Assembly (NCBI GenBank): GCA_046329195.1
Contig: JAXLVB010000002.1
Coordinates: 434,001-498,000, forward strand
DNA from: JAXLVB01 sp046329195
Lineage (GTDB): Bacteria; Bacteroidota; Bacteroidia; Cytophagales; Spirosomataceae
Direction: 5' to 3'
DNA: 64,000 nucleotides
Numbering within the stretch: the stretch's first letter is position 1; every line of letters begins with the position of its first letter. This document shows positions 26,352 to 35,168 of the stretch, piece after piece. A program made the position numbers and the translations under genes. Under the pieces are notes generated by a model. The model was not told where the DNA came from, searched no databases, and was given only the letters and a program-made list of their open reading frames with translations.

Positions 26352-27296
26352 TTAGGCTAAGGTTACTTTGGTAGCTCCATAGCCAAACTTTTCTTTTTGG
26401 GAATCGGCAAAGTACTTGACGTGCCGATTCCGCCCCAAGCGCCGATGAAGTTCGTCTCGAAGCGTACCGTTGCCAATTCCATGAATAAAGGTAATCTCAG
26501 ACATGGCATTGGCAATGGCGTTTTCGAGCTGGGTTTCAAATACTTGTAGTTGTAAATCAAGCTTTTGCGTGTTGCCCATTGCCAAAAAATCTTTGCTTAG
26601 TTTCTCAATGTGCAAGTCCACCACCGCTAAAGGTTTTGGGGGAACTACTATTGGTTTTGGAGTAGGAGTGGTTAATTTTTCGGCAAGCTTTTCGGGATTA
26701 ATAACTTGGGTTTCGGCATCTAACTGAAACACGTAGGCATCTTTGCCGAGCACAGGGGCTTTTTGTTTATTTTTGAAAAAGGTGTTGGCCCTAAACTTCA
26801 TTTTTCGGGTCAGTGGTTCTCGTTCTACCATAAAAGCTGGACGATAATACAGCGCCCGGTAGGTGAACGTTCCCCATTCTTCAAAATCTTTTACTGCCAA
26901 ATCCTGTATTTTAATCGCTGTTTTGGGTTGTAAAATACCCGCTCGCAAGCCCTTAAAATGAGGCTCACTGCCTTGTGTGAGCGTAAAAGCAATGTCCCAG
27001 TCGGTGTTATTGATGAGATGAAGTGCTAACTCACGGTCGTTTAACGACACAAAGGCCATATACAACCCAGCATTAGCAATAATAGACGAACTGCCTGATT
27101 TCGAGGGATTTTCTTTGAGAAGTTCAGGCTTGAAACGACGAATTTCTTCGTCCGAAACAACGGCTAATTCATTTTTCTGAACCGGAATCTTAAACCCTTC
27201 TTCTATTTCTACTTCTACTAAGTTTCCTTGTAGCAAACGAGTGATTACCCCTTCTTCTTTGCCATGCAGTAGCCGTACTTTATCACCTATATTCAT
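26352..27296 (-). CDS. DUF2027 and Smr-domain protein
   Basis: Encodes 314 residues: a small N-terminal KOW/Tudor-like strand region (GDKVRLLHGKEEGVITRL, 4-21), a beta-rich DUF2027-type middle (about 65-190), a Pro-rich linker (PTPKPIVVPPKP, about 212-223) and a C-terminal Smr domain with LHIEKL and the catalytic-type HGIGNGTLRDEL (about 271-282). Smr domains are nucleases or nucleic-acid-binding modules found in MutS2 and in stand-alone proteins that cut mRNA at stalled ribosomes. This fused form is Bacteroidota-specific and its role is unassigned. Confidence 0.85.
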   Translation of the reverse strand: MNIGDKVRLLHGKEEGVITRLLQGNLVEVEIEEGFKIPVQKNELAVVSDEEIRRFKPELLKENPSKSGSSSIIANAGLYMAFVSLNDRELALHLINNTDWDIAFTLTQGSEPHFKGLRAGILQPKTAIKIQDLAVKDFEEWGTFTYRALYYRPAFMVEREPLTRKMKFRANTFFKNKQKAPVLGKDAYVFQLDAETQVINPEKLAEKLTTPTPKPIVVPPKPLAVVDLHIEKLSKDFLAMGNTQKLDLQLQVFETQLENAIANAMSEITFIHGIGNGTLRDELHRRLGRNRHVKYFADSQKEKFGYGATKVTLA

Positions 27297-27316
27297 GATT
27301 TTTCAAAATTAGGCTA

Positions 27317-27349
27317 CAAAAGTAAGGACTTTTTGTTTAGTGCAGCAAG
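27317..27349 (-). promoter_or_regulatory. Predicted promoter for Smr-domain gene
   Basis: On the minus strand CTTG, 21 bases and TACTTTTG (27324-27317) match the local promoter pattern. The start codon is 20 bases from the -7 box. Confidence 0.55.
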
Positions 27350-27367
27350 AATCGGGTTGAGGCCGTT

Positions 27368-28366
27368 TCAGAAATAAATCGCATGAAACTTGAGTTTGAG
27401 GCGGAAAGGCCGATTTTCGACTCGAAACTCAAGGGCAGGAGCAGGAATTTTAAGACAATTAGCCAAAAACAACAAGGCTCTGATGGCATCGCTATTGGTG
27501 GGAATGCGAGTGAGGTCCAAATCGGGCGAAATAAAGAACTGTTTGTAAGGTTTGTGCCCCAAGGCAATGCTTTTTTCGGGGTCAGCGGCAACCATGTTTT
27601 CGACACTGTACCCAAAGGCCACGCTCAATAGGCGAGGAAAGCCTTTCGCTTCGGGATTGGTAAAGGATGACACATTGGCCGATACCCAATACGTTTGACC
27701 GTTGTAGTCTTTGAGCCAGCGTTCACTCATGTTTCGCCCCAGTAGTTCTGGTCGGAGTTTGGCAAAAGCAGTTGGATGAAACGACCACTTCGGGGCAATC
27801 CGTACTTCGCCCCAAGTGAGTTGCTGACTGGCCAAGATAGCTGGCCCCGTCAGATTGGCAATCATGTCGCCTATCGAAAATCCGTAATCAGGTGAAAAAC
27901 CATCTAAAATTTCAATTGGCATCTGAAACGTCAACCCACTGACCGAGGCATAAACGGCTGATTGTTGGTTAGTTAGGCCAGCCCACTGATAGGCACTGTT
28001 GGCAAGACGAGCAATCTGATAGGCCGTATAACTATGCCCCACTTTATCAATTTTGAGCCATTCTTTGTTGTCGTTGAAGGTATGGAAGTTTTTGAGAGGA
28101 TGTTTATACCAAGCTTTTCCTAAGCCATAGAGTCCTCCTGCAAACACTACGCCCTGCCCTATAATGAGGCCATTGAGCCGAGTTTGATTTACTTGTGCTT
28201 TAGCCCCAAACGGGCGAAGTAAGCAATACACCAAGACAACCATCTGAGCTAAAAACAAGCGTAATTGAATAAGTGTTTGCCTACCAATTTCCATCATGGG
28301 TAGTCCTTTCACGCAACCAAATAGCTGTTTTTTAAGTACTTGAGTTGTAAATAGTTGTTTTGTCAT
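27368..28366 (-). CDS. DUF2279 membrane/periplasmic protein
   Basis: Encodes 332 residues. The first 75 hold one or two hydrophobic segments (around 30-50 and 66-82). The conserved core KIDKVGHSYTAYQIARL (about 104-120) followed by a GFSPDYGFSIGDMIANLTGP block is the signature of DUF2279, a Bacteroidota-rich family related to the YfiM type of putative periplasmic lipoproteins. Its C-terminal part looks beta-rich. Function unknown. The first 24 residues are poorly hydrophobic, so the true start may be one of the two Met codons at residues 24-25. Confidence 0.72.
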   Translation of the reverse strand: MTKQLFTTQVLKKQLFGCVKGLPMMEIGRQTLIQLRLFLAQMVVLVYCLLRPFGAKAQVNQTRLNGLIIGQGVVFAGGLYGLGKAWYKHPLKNFHTFNDNKEWLKIDKVGHSYTAYQIARLANSAYQWAGLTNQQSAVYASVSGLTFQMPIEILDGFSPDYGFSIGDMIANLTGPAILASQQLTWGEVRIAPKWSFHPTAFAKLRPELLGRNMSERWLKDYNGQTYWVSANVSSFTNPEAKGFPRLLSVAFGYSVENMVAADPEKSIALGHKPYKQFFISPDLDLTRIPTNSDAIRALLFLANCLKIPAPALEFRVENRPFRLKLKFHAIYF

Positions 28367-28408
28367 AAATCTTCATAACTTTACCAGACATCACACTGCT
28401 TAGCTACC

Positions 28409-29173
28409 ATGAAAAAACAATTTTTGTTTTTTGGCTGCTTTTTCTTCTTGAGCAGCTGCCTATATGCCCAACAAAGTCCGGGCATTGGTCAACAAAACAA
28501 CCAATACGGCTATTTTGTTAGACAAGTGAAGGTGCCAGGAGGAAGCGACTCAAAGATAGTGGTTAATTCTAAACACGACACCACGCTGGTTGCTTACTAC
28601 AAAATGCAAGACGCCCTCAACAATACGTTTCAAGAGTTTACGAAAGTATATAAAGGGACGCCATTTTTCAAAAATGGATGGTATAAAGGTAGCCTTGCTA
28701 TGGAAACGGGGTCGGCGGTAAGTTTTGTAATGGCCTACAACGTCGAAAAAAATGTGGTGTATATCATTGAGAACGACACCCAAGATGCTCGGCTAATCAG
28801 ACCCCAAACGTTCACCTTAGAGGGGCATTCGTTCAAACTAATCAATGGTGGGTACTACGAGCCCATCTACACCAACAAAAGCGTTATCTTAAAAGAATAT
28901 ACTTGCAAACTCTCCGCAAACCGACCCCAACAGCGTACTGGTTACGAATCTGAAGGCGGTGAGAACGAGTACGAAGGTGTTTTTAACAAATCGGTTAATT
29001 ACTTTTTGTATAAAAACGAAGAGTTTATACCTATCCCGAAAAACAAGCGAATTTTTAAACTTTTTGGCGAAAAACAAGCCGAAATGGAGCAATACGCCAA
29101 GTCCGCAGCTATCAAATTGGATTCGGATGCTGGGCTGAAAGCCCTGTTTAGTTATTACGATTCTACATGGTAG
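28409..29173 (+). CDS. Exported protein of unknown function
   Basis: Encodes 254 residues with an N-terminal signal (MKK, Phe-rich core, then LSSCLYAQ): it could be cleaved after YAQ or be a lipoprotein at Cys17. The mature part has many Tyr, Asn and charged residues with no recognised domain, and contains paired strand-like segments (VVYIIEND, FKLINGGYYEPI). No family recognised. It diverges from the DUF2279 gene, whose ATG is 42 bp away, and ends at its own terminator, so it is a single-gene unit. Confidence 0.75.
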   Translation: MKKQFLFFGCFFFLSSCLYAQQSPGIGQQNNQYGYFVRQVKVPGGSDSKIVVNSKHDTTLVAYYKMQDALNNTFQEFTKVYKGTPFFKNGWYKGSLAMETGSAVSFVMAYNVEKNVVYIIENDTQDARLIRPQTFTLEGHSFKLINGGYYEPIYTNKSVILKEYTCKLSANRPQQRTGYESEGGENEYEGVFNKSVNYFLYKNEEFIPIPKNKRIFKLFGEKQAEMEQYAKSAAIKLDSDAGLKALFSYYDSTW

Positions 29174-29194
29174 CCAAGAACTTTTTACAACGCT

Positions 29195-29230
29195 AATCCC
29201 ATTCATTTGGTCAAAATGGATGGGATTTTT
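29195..29230 (+). terminator. Intrinsic terminator
   Basis: AATCCCATTCATTT pairs with AAATGGATGGGATT with one G-U wobble and is followed by a T run. It ends the exported-protein gene. Confidence 0.82.
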
Positions 29231-29250
29231 GCATAAAAAGTAACGTGGTT

Positions 29251-29281
29251 TTTGATTTATGATTTGCAGCGTGTAGTTTTA
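29251..29281 (+). promoter_or_regulatory. Possible promoter for M20 amidohydrolase gene
   Basis: TTTG (29251-29254), 19 bases, and TAGTTTTA (29274-29281), one base off TAnnTTTG. The start codon lies 40 bases downstream. Confidence 0.4.
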
Positions 29282-29321
29282 ACAAAATCTGTCTGTTTAT
29301 TGCAAAACATCCTTAATCACT

Positions 29322-30653
29322 ATGCGTACAACTCTTTTAGCAGCAGCCTTATCGGGCACCATGCTCATGGCAAATGCTCAATCTGCCTTGAAAGCAAAAA
29401 TTGCTCCTTTGGCCGAGGCATTACAACCCAAACTCGTAGAGTGGCGACGAGACTTTCACCAAAATCCAGAACTAGGTAACCGTGAGTTCAGAACAGCCCA
29501 AAAAGTAGCAGCCCATTTACGGTCGCTGGGTATCGAAGTACAAGAAAAAGTGGCTTATACAGGCGTAGTTGGCATTCTTCGGGGTGGAAAACCAGGGCCT
29601 TGTGTTGCCCTTCGAGCCGATATGGATGGTCTTCCAGTGACCGAACGGGTGGACGTGCCGTTTAAGTCAATGGTACGAACTGAGTTTAATGGCCAGCCAA
29701 CGGGTGTTATGCACGCCTGCGGACATGACTCGCACGTGGCTATTTTGATGGGTGTGGCCGAAGTCTTGGCCGGAATGAAAAACGAGCTGAAAGGTACTGT
29801 GAAATTCGTATTTCAACCAGCCGAAGAAGGTGCTCCTACCGGCGAAGAAGGGGGGGCGGCTTTTATGGTGAAACAAGGCGTGCTCGAAAACCCCAAAGTA
29901 GATGCCATTTTTGGTTTACACATCAACTCCCAAACCGAAGTAGGAAATATCACATTCCGCCCAGGTTCTACGATGGCTGCTGTTGATTGGTTGTCTATCA
30001 AGGTAAAAGGAAAGCAAACTCACGGGGCGGCCCCGTGGTCGGGTGTGGACCCTATCGTGACGGCATCGCAAATCGTGATGGGTCTTCAGACGATTGTTAG
30101 TCGTAACCTACAAATTACCGATGGCGCTGCTATCGTAACGATTGGTGCTATTCACGGAGGGATTCGCCAAAACATCATCCCTGAAGAAGTAAACATGATT
30201 GGCACCATCCGAACGCTGGCTCCTGATCATCAGGCTATTATCCATCGCCGTATCAACGAGATTGCGACAAATATTGCCGAAAGTGCGGGTGCTACGGCTG
30301 AGGTTAAAATTGACAAATTGTACCCTATTACCTTTAACGATTTAGAGCTCACCAAAAAAATGCTCCCTACGCTTCAGGGAGTAGCTGGGTTAGAGCAAGT
30401 AGTTCAGATTCCGGCGCAGACGGGCTCAGAAGACTTTAGTTTCTTCCAACAAAAAGTCCCTGGATTCTTCTTCTTTTTAGGTGGAATGCCCAAAGGGAAA
30501 AATCGGGCCGATGCGGCACCTCACCATACGCCCGATTTTTATATTGACGAAAGTGGTTTTCCATTAGGTGTGAAGGCATTAGCTGGCCTAACGGTAGATT
30601 ACATGGATATGAATGCGCCTAAAGAAGATACTTCTACCAAGAAAAAGAAATAG
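29322..30653 (+). CDS. Exported M20D-family amidohydrolase (N-acyl amino acid / carboxypeptidase type)
   Basis: Encodes 443 residues with a signal peptide cleaved after NAQ (about residue 20). The M20D metal centre is visible: the Cys-x-His pair in MHACGHDSH (about 129-137), Glu-Glu in QPAEEGAP (about 166-173), the later His of GLHINS, and the final HHTPDF His. A dimerisation domain lies between about 205 and 315. Relatives remove acyl or amino-acid groups from N-acylated amino acids, or cleave hippurate-like compounds. A periplasmic place suggests scavenging of acylated amino acids or peptides. The tail KEDTSTKKKK is a basic extension of no known role. Confidence 0.93.
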   Translation: MRTTLLAAALSGTMLMANAQSALKAKIAPLAEALQPKLVEWRRDFHQNPELGNREFRTAQKVAAHLRSLGIEVQEKVAYTGVVGILRGGKPGPCVALRADMDGLPVTERVDVPFKSMVRTEFNGQPTGVMHACGHDSHVAILMGVAEVLAGMKNELKGTVKFVFQPAEEGAPTGEEGGAAFMVKQGVLENPKVDAIFGLHINSQTEVGNITFRPGSTMAAVDWLSIKVKGKQTHGAAPWSGVDPIVTASQIVMGLQTIVSRNLQITDGAAIVTIGAIHGGIRQNIIPEEVNMIGTIRTLAPDHQAIIHRRINEIATNIAESAGATAEVKIDKLYPITFNDLELTKKMLPTLQGVAGLEQVVQIPAQTGSEDFSFFQQKVPGFFFFLGGMPKGKNRADAAPHHTPDFYIDESGFPLGVKALAGLTVDYMDMNAPKEDTSTKKKK

Positions 30654-30663
30654 GTCCCTTATT

Positions 30664-30706
30664 ACAAAAAAAGCGACGCTGTTGCCCAACAGCGCCGCTT
30701 TTTTGT
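30664..30706 (+). terminator. Intrinsic terminator
   Basis: ACAAAAAAAGCG-A-CGCTGTTG pairs with CAACAGCG-C-CGCTTTTTTGT, about 19 bp with one mismatch, and carries T-rich arms. It closes the M20 gene. Confidence 0.87.
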
Positions 30707-30854
30707 TAAGCCCCCCTTTCTAAATTGTAGATTTTATACCCTTTAAAGTAAGTAACGGCATGGATACTATCAACAATTACAGTGCGGGCGTATGCCATGT
30801 GCCCCTACATCATATCACAACTAAATCCGCAATGCTCAAATAATCTCAAATCCA

Positions 30855-30896
30855 CAATCAAAAATCCGAAATCTGCAATCAAAAATCCCCAATCTA
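30855..30896. repeat. Two copies of a 21-bp AT-rich tandem repeat
   Basis: CAATCAAAAATCC begins both copies (30855 and 30876), spaced by exactly 21 bases; the rest of each unit differs at a few positions. The preceding bases carry weaker AATC/AAATC echoes. It runs into the stop codon of the VWA gene. Confidence 0.7.
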
Positions 30897-32975
30897 ATAC
30901 CCTCCTTGATACTTACGAGTGACCCATTCGATGGTGGCGAGTATCATCAATACAAAGAATAACCAGCGCAAATTGATAGGTTCTCGTAATTCTTCAGTGG
31001 CATCTATTTTGTCGGGTAGATTCCGACTGGTTAGGTATTTACGGAGTTCGGTGATGTTTTGGAGACCATAAAATTTACCACTGGTTTGTAGCGAGAGTTG
31101 ACGAAGCAAATTAAAGTCAGCCGTAGTATTAAGAGCCTCTAACTGAACGTCTTTGACGACAAACTGCCCGGTTACTTCTTCAGGTTTTCCCAGCACCGTT
31201 ACTGTAGCTTTGTAGCGATAAACGCCTTGTGATAAGCCACTTATCTCAAAACGGGAATTGCCCTCCGTATTGGTGTAACTATAATTTCGGACTTTGCCAC
31301 GCTCGTCGGTGAGGTCAAGTTTGATACTTTGATTGTAAAGCTTTTCGTAAATGTCGTTATAGACCTCGGTATCAAAAATCACTTTATCGCCAAGAATAAA
31401 CTCATTGTTGAGGGGGTACACCCGAAGCTTCCGCTTATCATCTTTGGTCGAGATATATTGAATTACTTTCGTGAAAATCTCATCAATCACTTCTTGCTTT
31501 TCGGTAAGGTCGAATTCTTCCAAGCGCCAACTCCAAAGCCCCTCGCCCAAAAATAGTGCAGAACGCTTGGCTCCACTAGTGACCATGAGCAATGGTTTTT
31601 GGGTTTGTACCGTTCCAACTCGCTGATAAAGAAGCACCTCTGTGTTAGGTAAAAGTCGGTATTCGCCAAAAGGAACCGAAACAGGTGGGAATTTTTTTAG
31701 GATTTCTAAGCGCTCGGGGTCAAAGTTGAGCAATTTGAAATTCGGATTAAAATACCCCGTTACTTTATCGGTTTGCCCGGCTTGAGCGTTCATCTGAATC
31801 ACTGGGTTCAGTAGATTCAGTTGCTGCATTCCAGTCTGATTACCCAGTATATACAAGCAGGGCAACCCTTGGTTGATATAACGCCGTACGATTTCGTTGT
31901 AGGTATTAAAATAGTCAGGTAACTGATGCAAAATGAGCAAGTCATACTTTTTATCGCTCTGAATTTCAGGACTTTGACTTAAAATTTTAACATCTAGCTC
32001 AAAGTTGTCGTTTTTGTCAATGATACTCCGAATCGCCTTGAGGTCGGGGTGAGGAGCAAGAGCCAGAAGTAAGATTTTCTCTTTGCCATCAATAATGTCG
32101 ATATACACCTCTTGGCGGTTATTACGAGTACTGAACTCACCTGCCAAAGCGCTTACCTCTATGGTATAATGTTGTAAGCCTTTTGGGGTAGAAGTCGTCA
32201 AGAAATTCACCTGCGATACTGCTCCATCTTGTGTAAAAGTAACAGTTTTCTGATCCAGAATGCGTTCGGCTTGCTTGAGATATACGGTAGCCGTTTTTCC
32301 TACAAAACCATTTGCCAAGACATCGGCCTGAATCGGAAACTGGTTGCCTTGGTAGGCAATTTTGTTGGAATACACCGTTTTGAGATTCACATCTCGTTTC
32401 GGAATCGTATCGCCTATCCCAATGGTATGTATCGGGAAATTGTAATTGCCAAAGGTGGGAGCAGCGCCTTGATTGTAAATACCATCCGAAAGCAACACGA
32501 CATCGGTGAGATTACGCCCTTCAAAGTTATTCTTAATAGAACCTAAAAGGTCAGCAAGATTCGTAGTTTTACGATTAAATTTCGCTGAATCAATAGCTGA
32601 AACACTTTGGTCATCAAGGAGTTGTAACGAGACATCAAAGTCTTTGTCAAGTAAGTCCTCTTGGAGTTGTTTGAGTTCGTCAAGTGCTGTTTTGAGTTGC
32701 TCTCGCCCTTCCGACAGCAGCGACTGTGAATTGTCAATAGCCAATACCACCGTCTTTTTCTCGATACTGGTACGAGTTTGTTTGAGCAACCAACTTAACA
32801 GCAAAAAACACAACAGACTAACCAGTGCAAAGCGGCCTGCTGCCAACAAGTAGTTGATGGGTGTTGACCATATCGGCTTGGCCTGATACAGGGCAAACGC
32901 ATATATGGCGCCTACAATAAAGCAAACGGGAATCCACCACGGGCTACTCTGAAAAAGAAAATCAAAAGAGGGCAT
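30894..32975 (-). CDS. VWA-domain membrane protein
   Basis: The ATG at 32975 gives 693 residues; a GTG 33 bp upstream is less likely. Two membrane segments (about 13-30 and 43-63) are followed by a von Willebrand A domain with MIDAS start DNSQS (81-85) and later TDVVLLSDGIYNQG. Beta-rich repeats (about 200-600) with bacterial Ig-like strands follow, and a final membrane segment (NLRWLFFVLMIL) sits near the C-terminus. It is anchored at both ends with a large periplasmic part. Related Bacteroidota proteins are unassigned; Bat-like roles are possible but no MoxR ATPase or BatA-E gene is next to it. Confidence 0.8.
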   Translation of the reverse strand: MPSFDFLFQSSPWWIPVCFIVGAIYAFALYQAKPIWSTPINYLLAAGRFALVSLLCFLLLSWLLKQTRTSIEKKTVVLAIDNSQSLLSEGREQLKTALDELKQLQEDLLDKDFDVSLQLLDDQSVSAIDSAKFNRKTTNLADLLGSIKNNFEGRNLTDVVLLSDGIYNQGAAPTFGNYNFPIHTIGIGDTIPKRDVNLKTVYSNKIAYQGNQFPIQADVLANGFVGKTATVYLKQAERILDQKTVTFTQDGAVSQVNFLTTSTPKGLQHYTIEVSALAGEFSTRNNRQEVYIDIIDGKEKILLLALAPHPDLKAIRSIIDKNDNFELDVKILSQSPEIQSDKKYDLLILHQLPDYFNTYNEIVRRYINQGLPCLYILGNQTGMQQLNLLNPVIQMNAQAGQTDKVTGYFNPNFKLLNFDPERLEILKKFPPVSVPFGEYRLLPNTEVLLYQRVGTVQTQKPLLMVTSGAKRSALFLGEGLWSWRLEEFDLTEKQEVIDEIFTKVIQYISTKDDKRKLRVYPLNNEFILGDKVIFDTEVYNDIYEKLYNQSIKLDLTDERGKVRNYSYTNTEGNSRFEISGLSQGVYRYKATVTVLGKPEEVTGQFVVKDVQLEALNTTADFNLLRQLSLQTSGKFYGLQNITELRKYLTSRNLPDKIDATEELREPINLRWLFFVLMILATIEWVTRKYQGGY

Positions 32976-33003
32976 ACAACAGTTGTGAGTCTTGGCGTCG
33001 TAA

Positions 33004-33030
33004 AGCACTAAGTGAAAACCACCTAGTGCT
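33004..33030 (-). terminator. Hairpin downstream of fabG
   Basis: AGCACTA-x-GTG and CAC-x-TAGTGCT pair around a 5-base loop with one mismatch. No T run follows, so a terminator role is tentative. Confidence 0.35.
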
Positions 33031-33107
33031 GTAGCACCAGATTAGATGCAAAATGACGATGATTGTATTCGTGCAAAAGTCTTAAAATCAGTACGGTTAG
33101 TCGGTGA

Positions 33108-33854
33108 CTAGGTCAACATGCCTCCATCTACTTGCAAGACTTGGCCAGTGATATAACGAGATAAGTCGGAACCCAAAAACACACAGGCGTCGGCAACTTC
33201 TTCGGGTTGGCCGCCACGTTTGAGCGGAATCGAGCTTTTCCAGCCTTCTAGTGCTTTTTCGTCGAGGGCGTGCGTCATTTCGGTTTCGATAAAGCCCGGT
33301 GCAATGGCATTGGAACGAATGTTGCGAGAACCTAACTCTAACGCTACTGATTTGGTAAAACCAATAATCCCAGCCTTAGAAGCGGCGTAGTTGGCTTGGC
33401 CAGCATTTCCACGAATCCCAACCACCGAAGTTAAGTTGATGATAGAGCCACTTTTGGCACGCATCATGGTTTTGGTGGCTGCTTTGGTTAGGTTAAAAAC
33501 CGACTTAAGGTTGACCCGCATGATTTCATCCCATTGTTCTTCGGTCATACGCATCAACAGGCCATCACGAGTTATGCCAGCGTTGTTGACCAAGATGTCT
33601 AACGAACCGAAATCGGCAACCACGTCGGTTACTAATTGGTCGGCAGCCTGAAAATCAGCAGCATCAGAGCGGTATCCTTTGGCTTTGATGCCAAAAGCCT
33701 CAAGCTCGGCTTCGAGGGCTTGCCCTTTCTCGATACTTGATAAATACGTAAAGGCAACATTGGCACCTTCTTGAGCAAACCGCAAGGCAATGGCACGCCC
33801 AATGCCCCGAGAGGCTCCCGTGATGAGGGCTACTTTATTCTGTAACAGATTCAT
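33108..33854 (-). CDS. fabG: 3-oxoacyl-[acyl-carrier-protein] reductase FabG
   Basis: Encodes 248 residues of a classical short-chain dehydrogenase. NADPH-binding TGASRGIG at 12-19, NNAG near 88, catalytic Ser in INLTSVVG (about 141), and YAASK with catalytic Tyr/Lys (about 154-158), ending in the FabG-typical ITGQVLQVDGGM. It reduces 3-oxoacyl-ACP in fatty acid elongation. Many FabG homologues exist per genome, but this length, the GxxGNxGQxNYAASK block and the C-terminus fit the genuine ACP reductase. It stands apart from other fab genes. Confidence 0.93.
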   Translation of the reverse strand: MNLLQNKVALITGASRGIGRAIALRFAQEGANVAFTYLSSIEKGQALEAELEAFGIKAKGYRSDAADFQAADQLVTDVVADFGSLDILVNNAGITRDGLLMRMTEEQWDEIMRVNLKSVFNLTKAATKTMMRAKSGSIINLTSVVGIRGNAGQANYAASKAGIIGFTKSVALELGSRNIRSNAIAPGFIETEMTHALDEKALEGWKSSIPLKRGGQPEEVADACVFLGSDLSRYITGQVLQVDGGMLT

Positions 33855-34047
33855 AAGTGAGGTATTGAATAATGCAAAGATTATTCAAAGTACAAATTGA
33901 TTGAACAAAAAAGAAACGTTCAAAATTAACCAATTGATAAGGACTGACAATATTTTTCGACAAAATGCCGGAAATTAAGTGCCTAATTCAATCGTTTCTT
34001 GCTAAAACCTACACCGATTAAGGCATTGGTCGTTGGAGAACCCACTA

Positions 34048-35142
34048 TCAGCCATAATTGACGTCAGCGTGTTTACCTGTTTGGGCAGCTTTCAAGATGG
34101 CTTCAATGATTTGTAAGTCTTTTAGTCCTTCTTCGGGAGTAGCCACAGAGGGCTTATTGTTTAGGATACAGTCGGCAAAATCATCCATTTGCCTAATTTG
34201 CTGAAAAGGAGGGGTCTGAAACTCAATCTTGCCTTCGGACGACTCGCCCTTGGCACCTGTGGCATTAAACGAAGGCTGTAAGCCAAACCATTGATAACCA
34301 GTAGTTGCATAAAGGCGGTCCACATAAGAGGTATAGGTGGTGGTTGAGTTAGAAATGGCGCCACCCGGAAACTCCATCTGAAACTGTACTGTCTCGTAAA
34401 TTCCCTTAAAGACGGCTGTATCACGTACATAGGCTTGGGCCGTCACTCGTACGGGGTCTTCGCCAATGGTGCGTCGTGCACCTTGTATTGCGTACACGCC
34501 CAAGTCCATAATAGCACCTCCGCCGCCTAACTGTTTGTTAAGACGCCACGACGTAGGGTCGGCCATCGAGAATCCCAAGCTCGTTTCCATCATTTTAACG
34601 GCTCCCAGCACTTTCTCAACCCCCAACCGACGTACTTCCAAATGATGAGGTTCAAAATACAGCCGATACCCCACCGAAAACCGAACCTTAGCTTGTTGGC
34701 AGGCGGCTATCATCTCTTTGGCCTGTTGGGGGTTAAGAGCCAGCGGTTTTTCGCAAATAACATGTTTGCCCGCTTTGGCTGCCCGAATCGTAAACTCGTG
34801 GTGCATCGAGTTGGGAAGTACTACATAGACAATATCAATATCAGGATTGTTTTTGATGTCGTCGAAGTTTTGATAGTTATAGACATTTTGGCTTGGAATC
34901 TGGTATTTTTCCATCCAAACCTTGGCTTTGTCTGGCGAACCTGTCACAATCCCTGCCAATCGGCAATATTGGGTGAGTTGCAAGGCTGGAGCTAATTGGT
35001 TGGTGCTGTAATTGCCCAAACCCACGAGGGCAACACCCAACTTTTTTGACTCATTGGCCCACACCGAAGGGCTAAATAGGGTAGAACCTACTGCTAACGA
35101 GAGGGTTTTGAGTACCTCTCTGCGATGTTGAAGATTTTTCAT
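34048..35142 (-). CDS. Tat-exported Gfo/Idh/MocA-family oxidoreductase
   Basis: Encodes 364 residues. The N-terminus MKNLQHRREVLKTL with a weakly hydrophobic stretch and WANES is a twin-arginine signal (Arg7-Arg8), so the protein is exported folded with its cofactor. The Rossmann part has GLGNYS and the family's EKPLALNPQQA (about 130-140). A C-terminal alpha/beta domain with GGGAIMDLGVYAIQGAR is like glucose-fructose oxidoreductase. It probably oxidises or reduces a sugar in the periplasm with tightly bound NADP. It is 26 bp downstream of the ATP-cone nuclease gene, possibly one transcript by proximity. Confidence 0.9.
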   Translation of the reverse strand: MKNLQHRREVLKTLSLAVGSTLFSPSVWANESKKLGVALVGLGNYSTNQLAPALQLTQYCRLAGIVTGSPDKAKVWMEKYQIPSQNVYNYQNFDDIKNNPDIDIVYVVLPNSMHHEFTIRAAKAGKHVICEKPLALNPQQAKEMIAACQQAKVRFSVGYRLYFEPHHLEVRRLGVEKVLGAVKMMETSLGFSMADPTSWRLNKQLGGGGAIMDLGVYAIQGARRTIGEDPVRVTAQAYVRDTAVFKGIYETVQFQMEFPGGAISNSTTTYTSYVDRLYATTGYQWFGLQPSFNATGAKGESSEGKIEFQTPPFQQIRQMDDFADCILNNKPSVATPEEGLKDLQIIEAILKAAQTGKHADVNYG

Positions 35143-35168
35143 GGCGAATGGTATTAACTATTTGGTAA

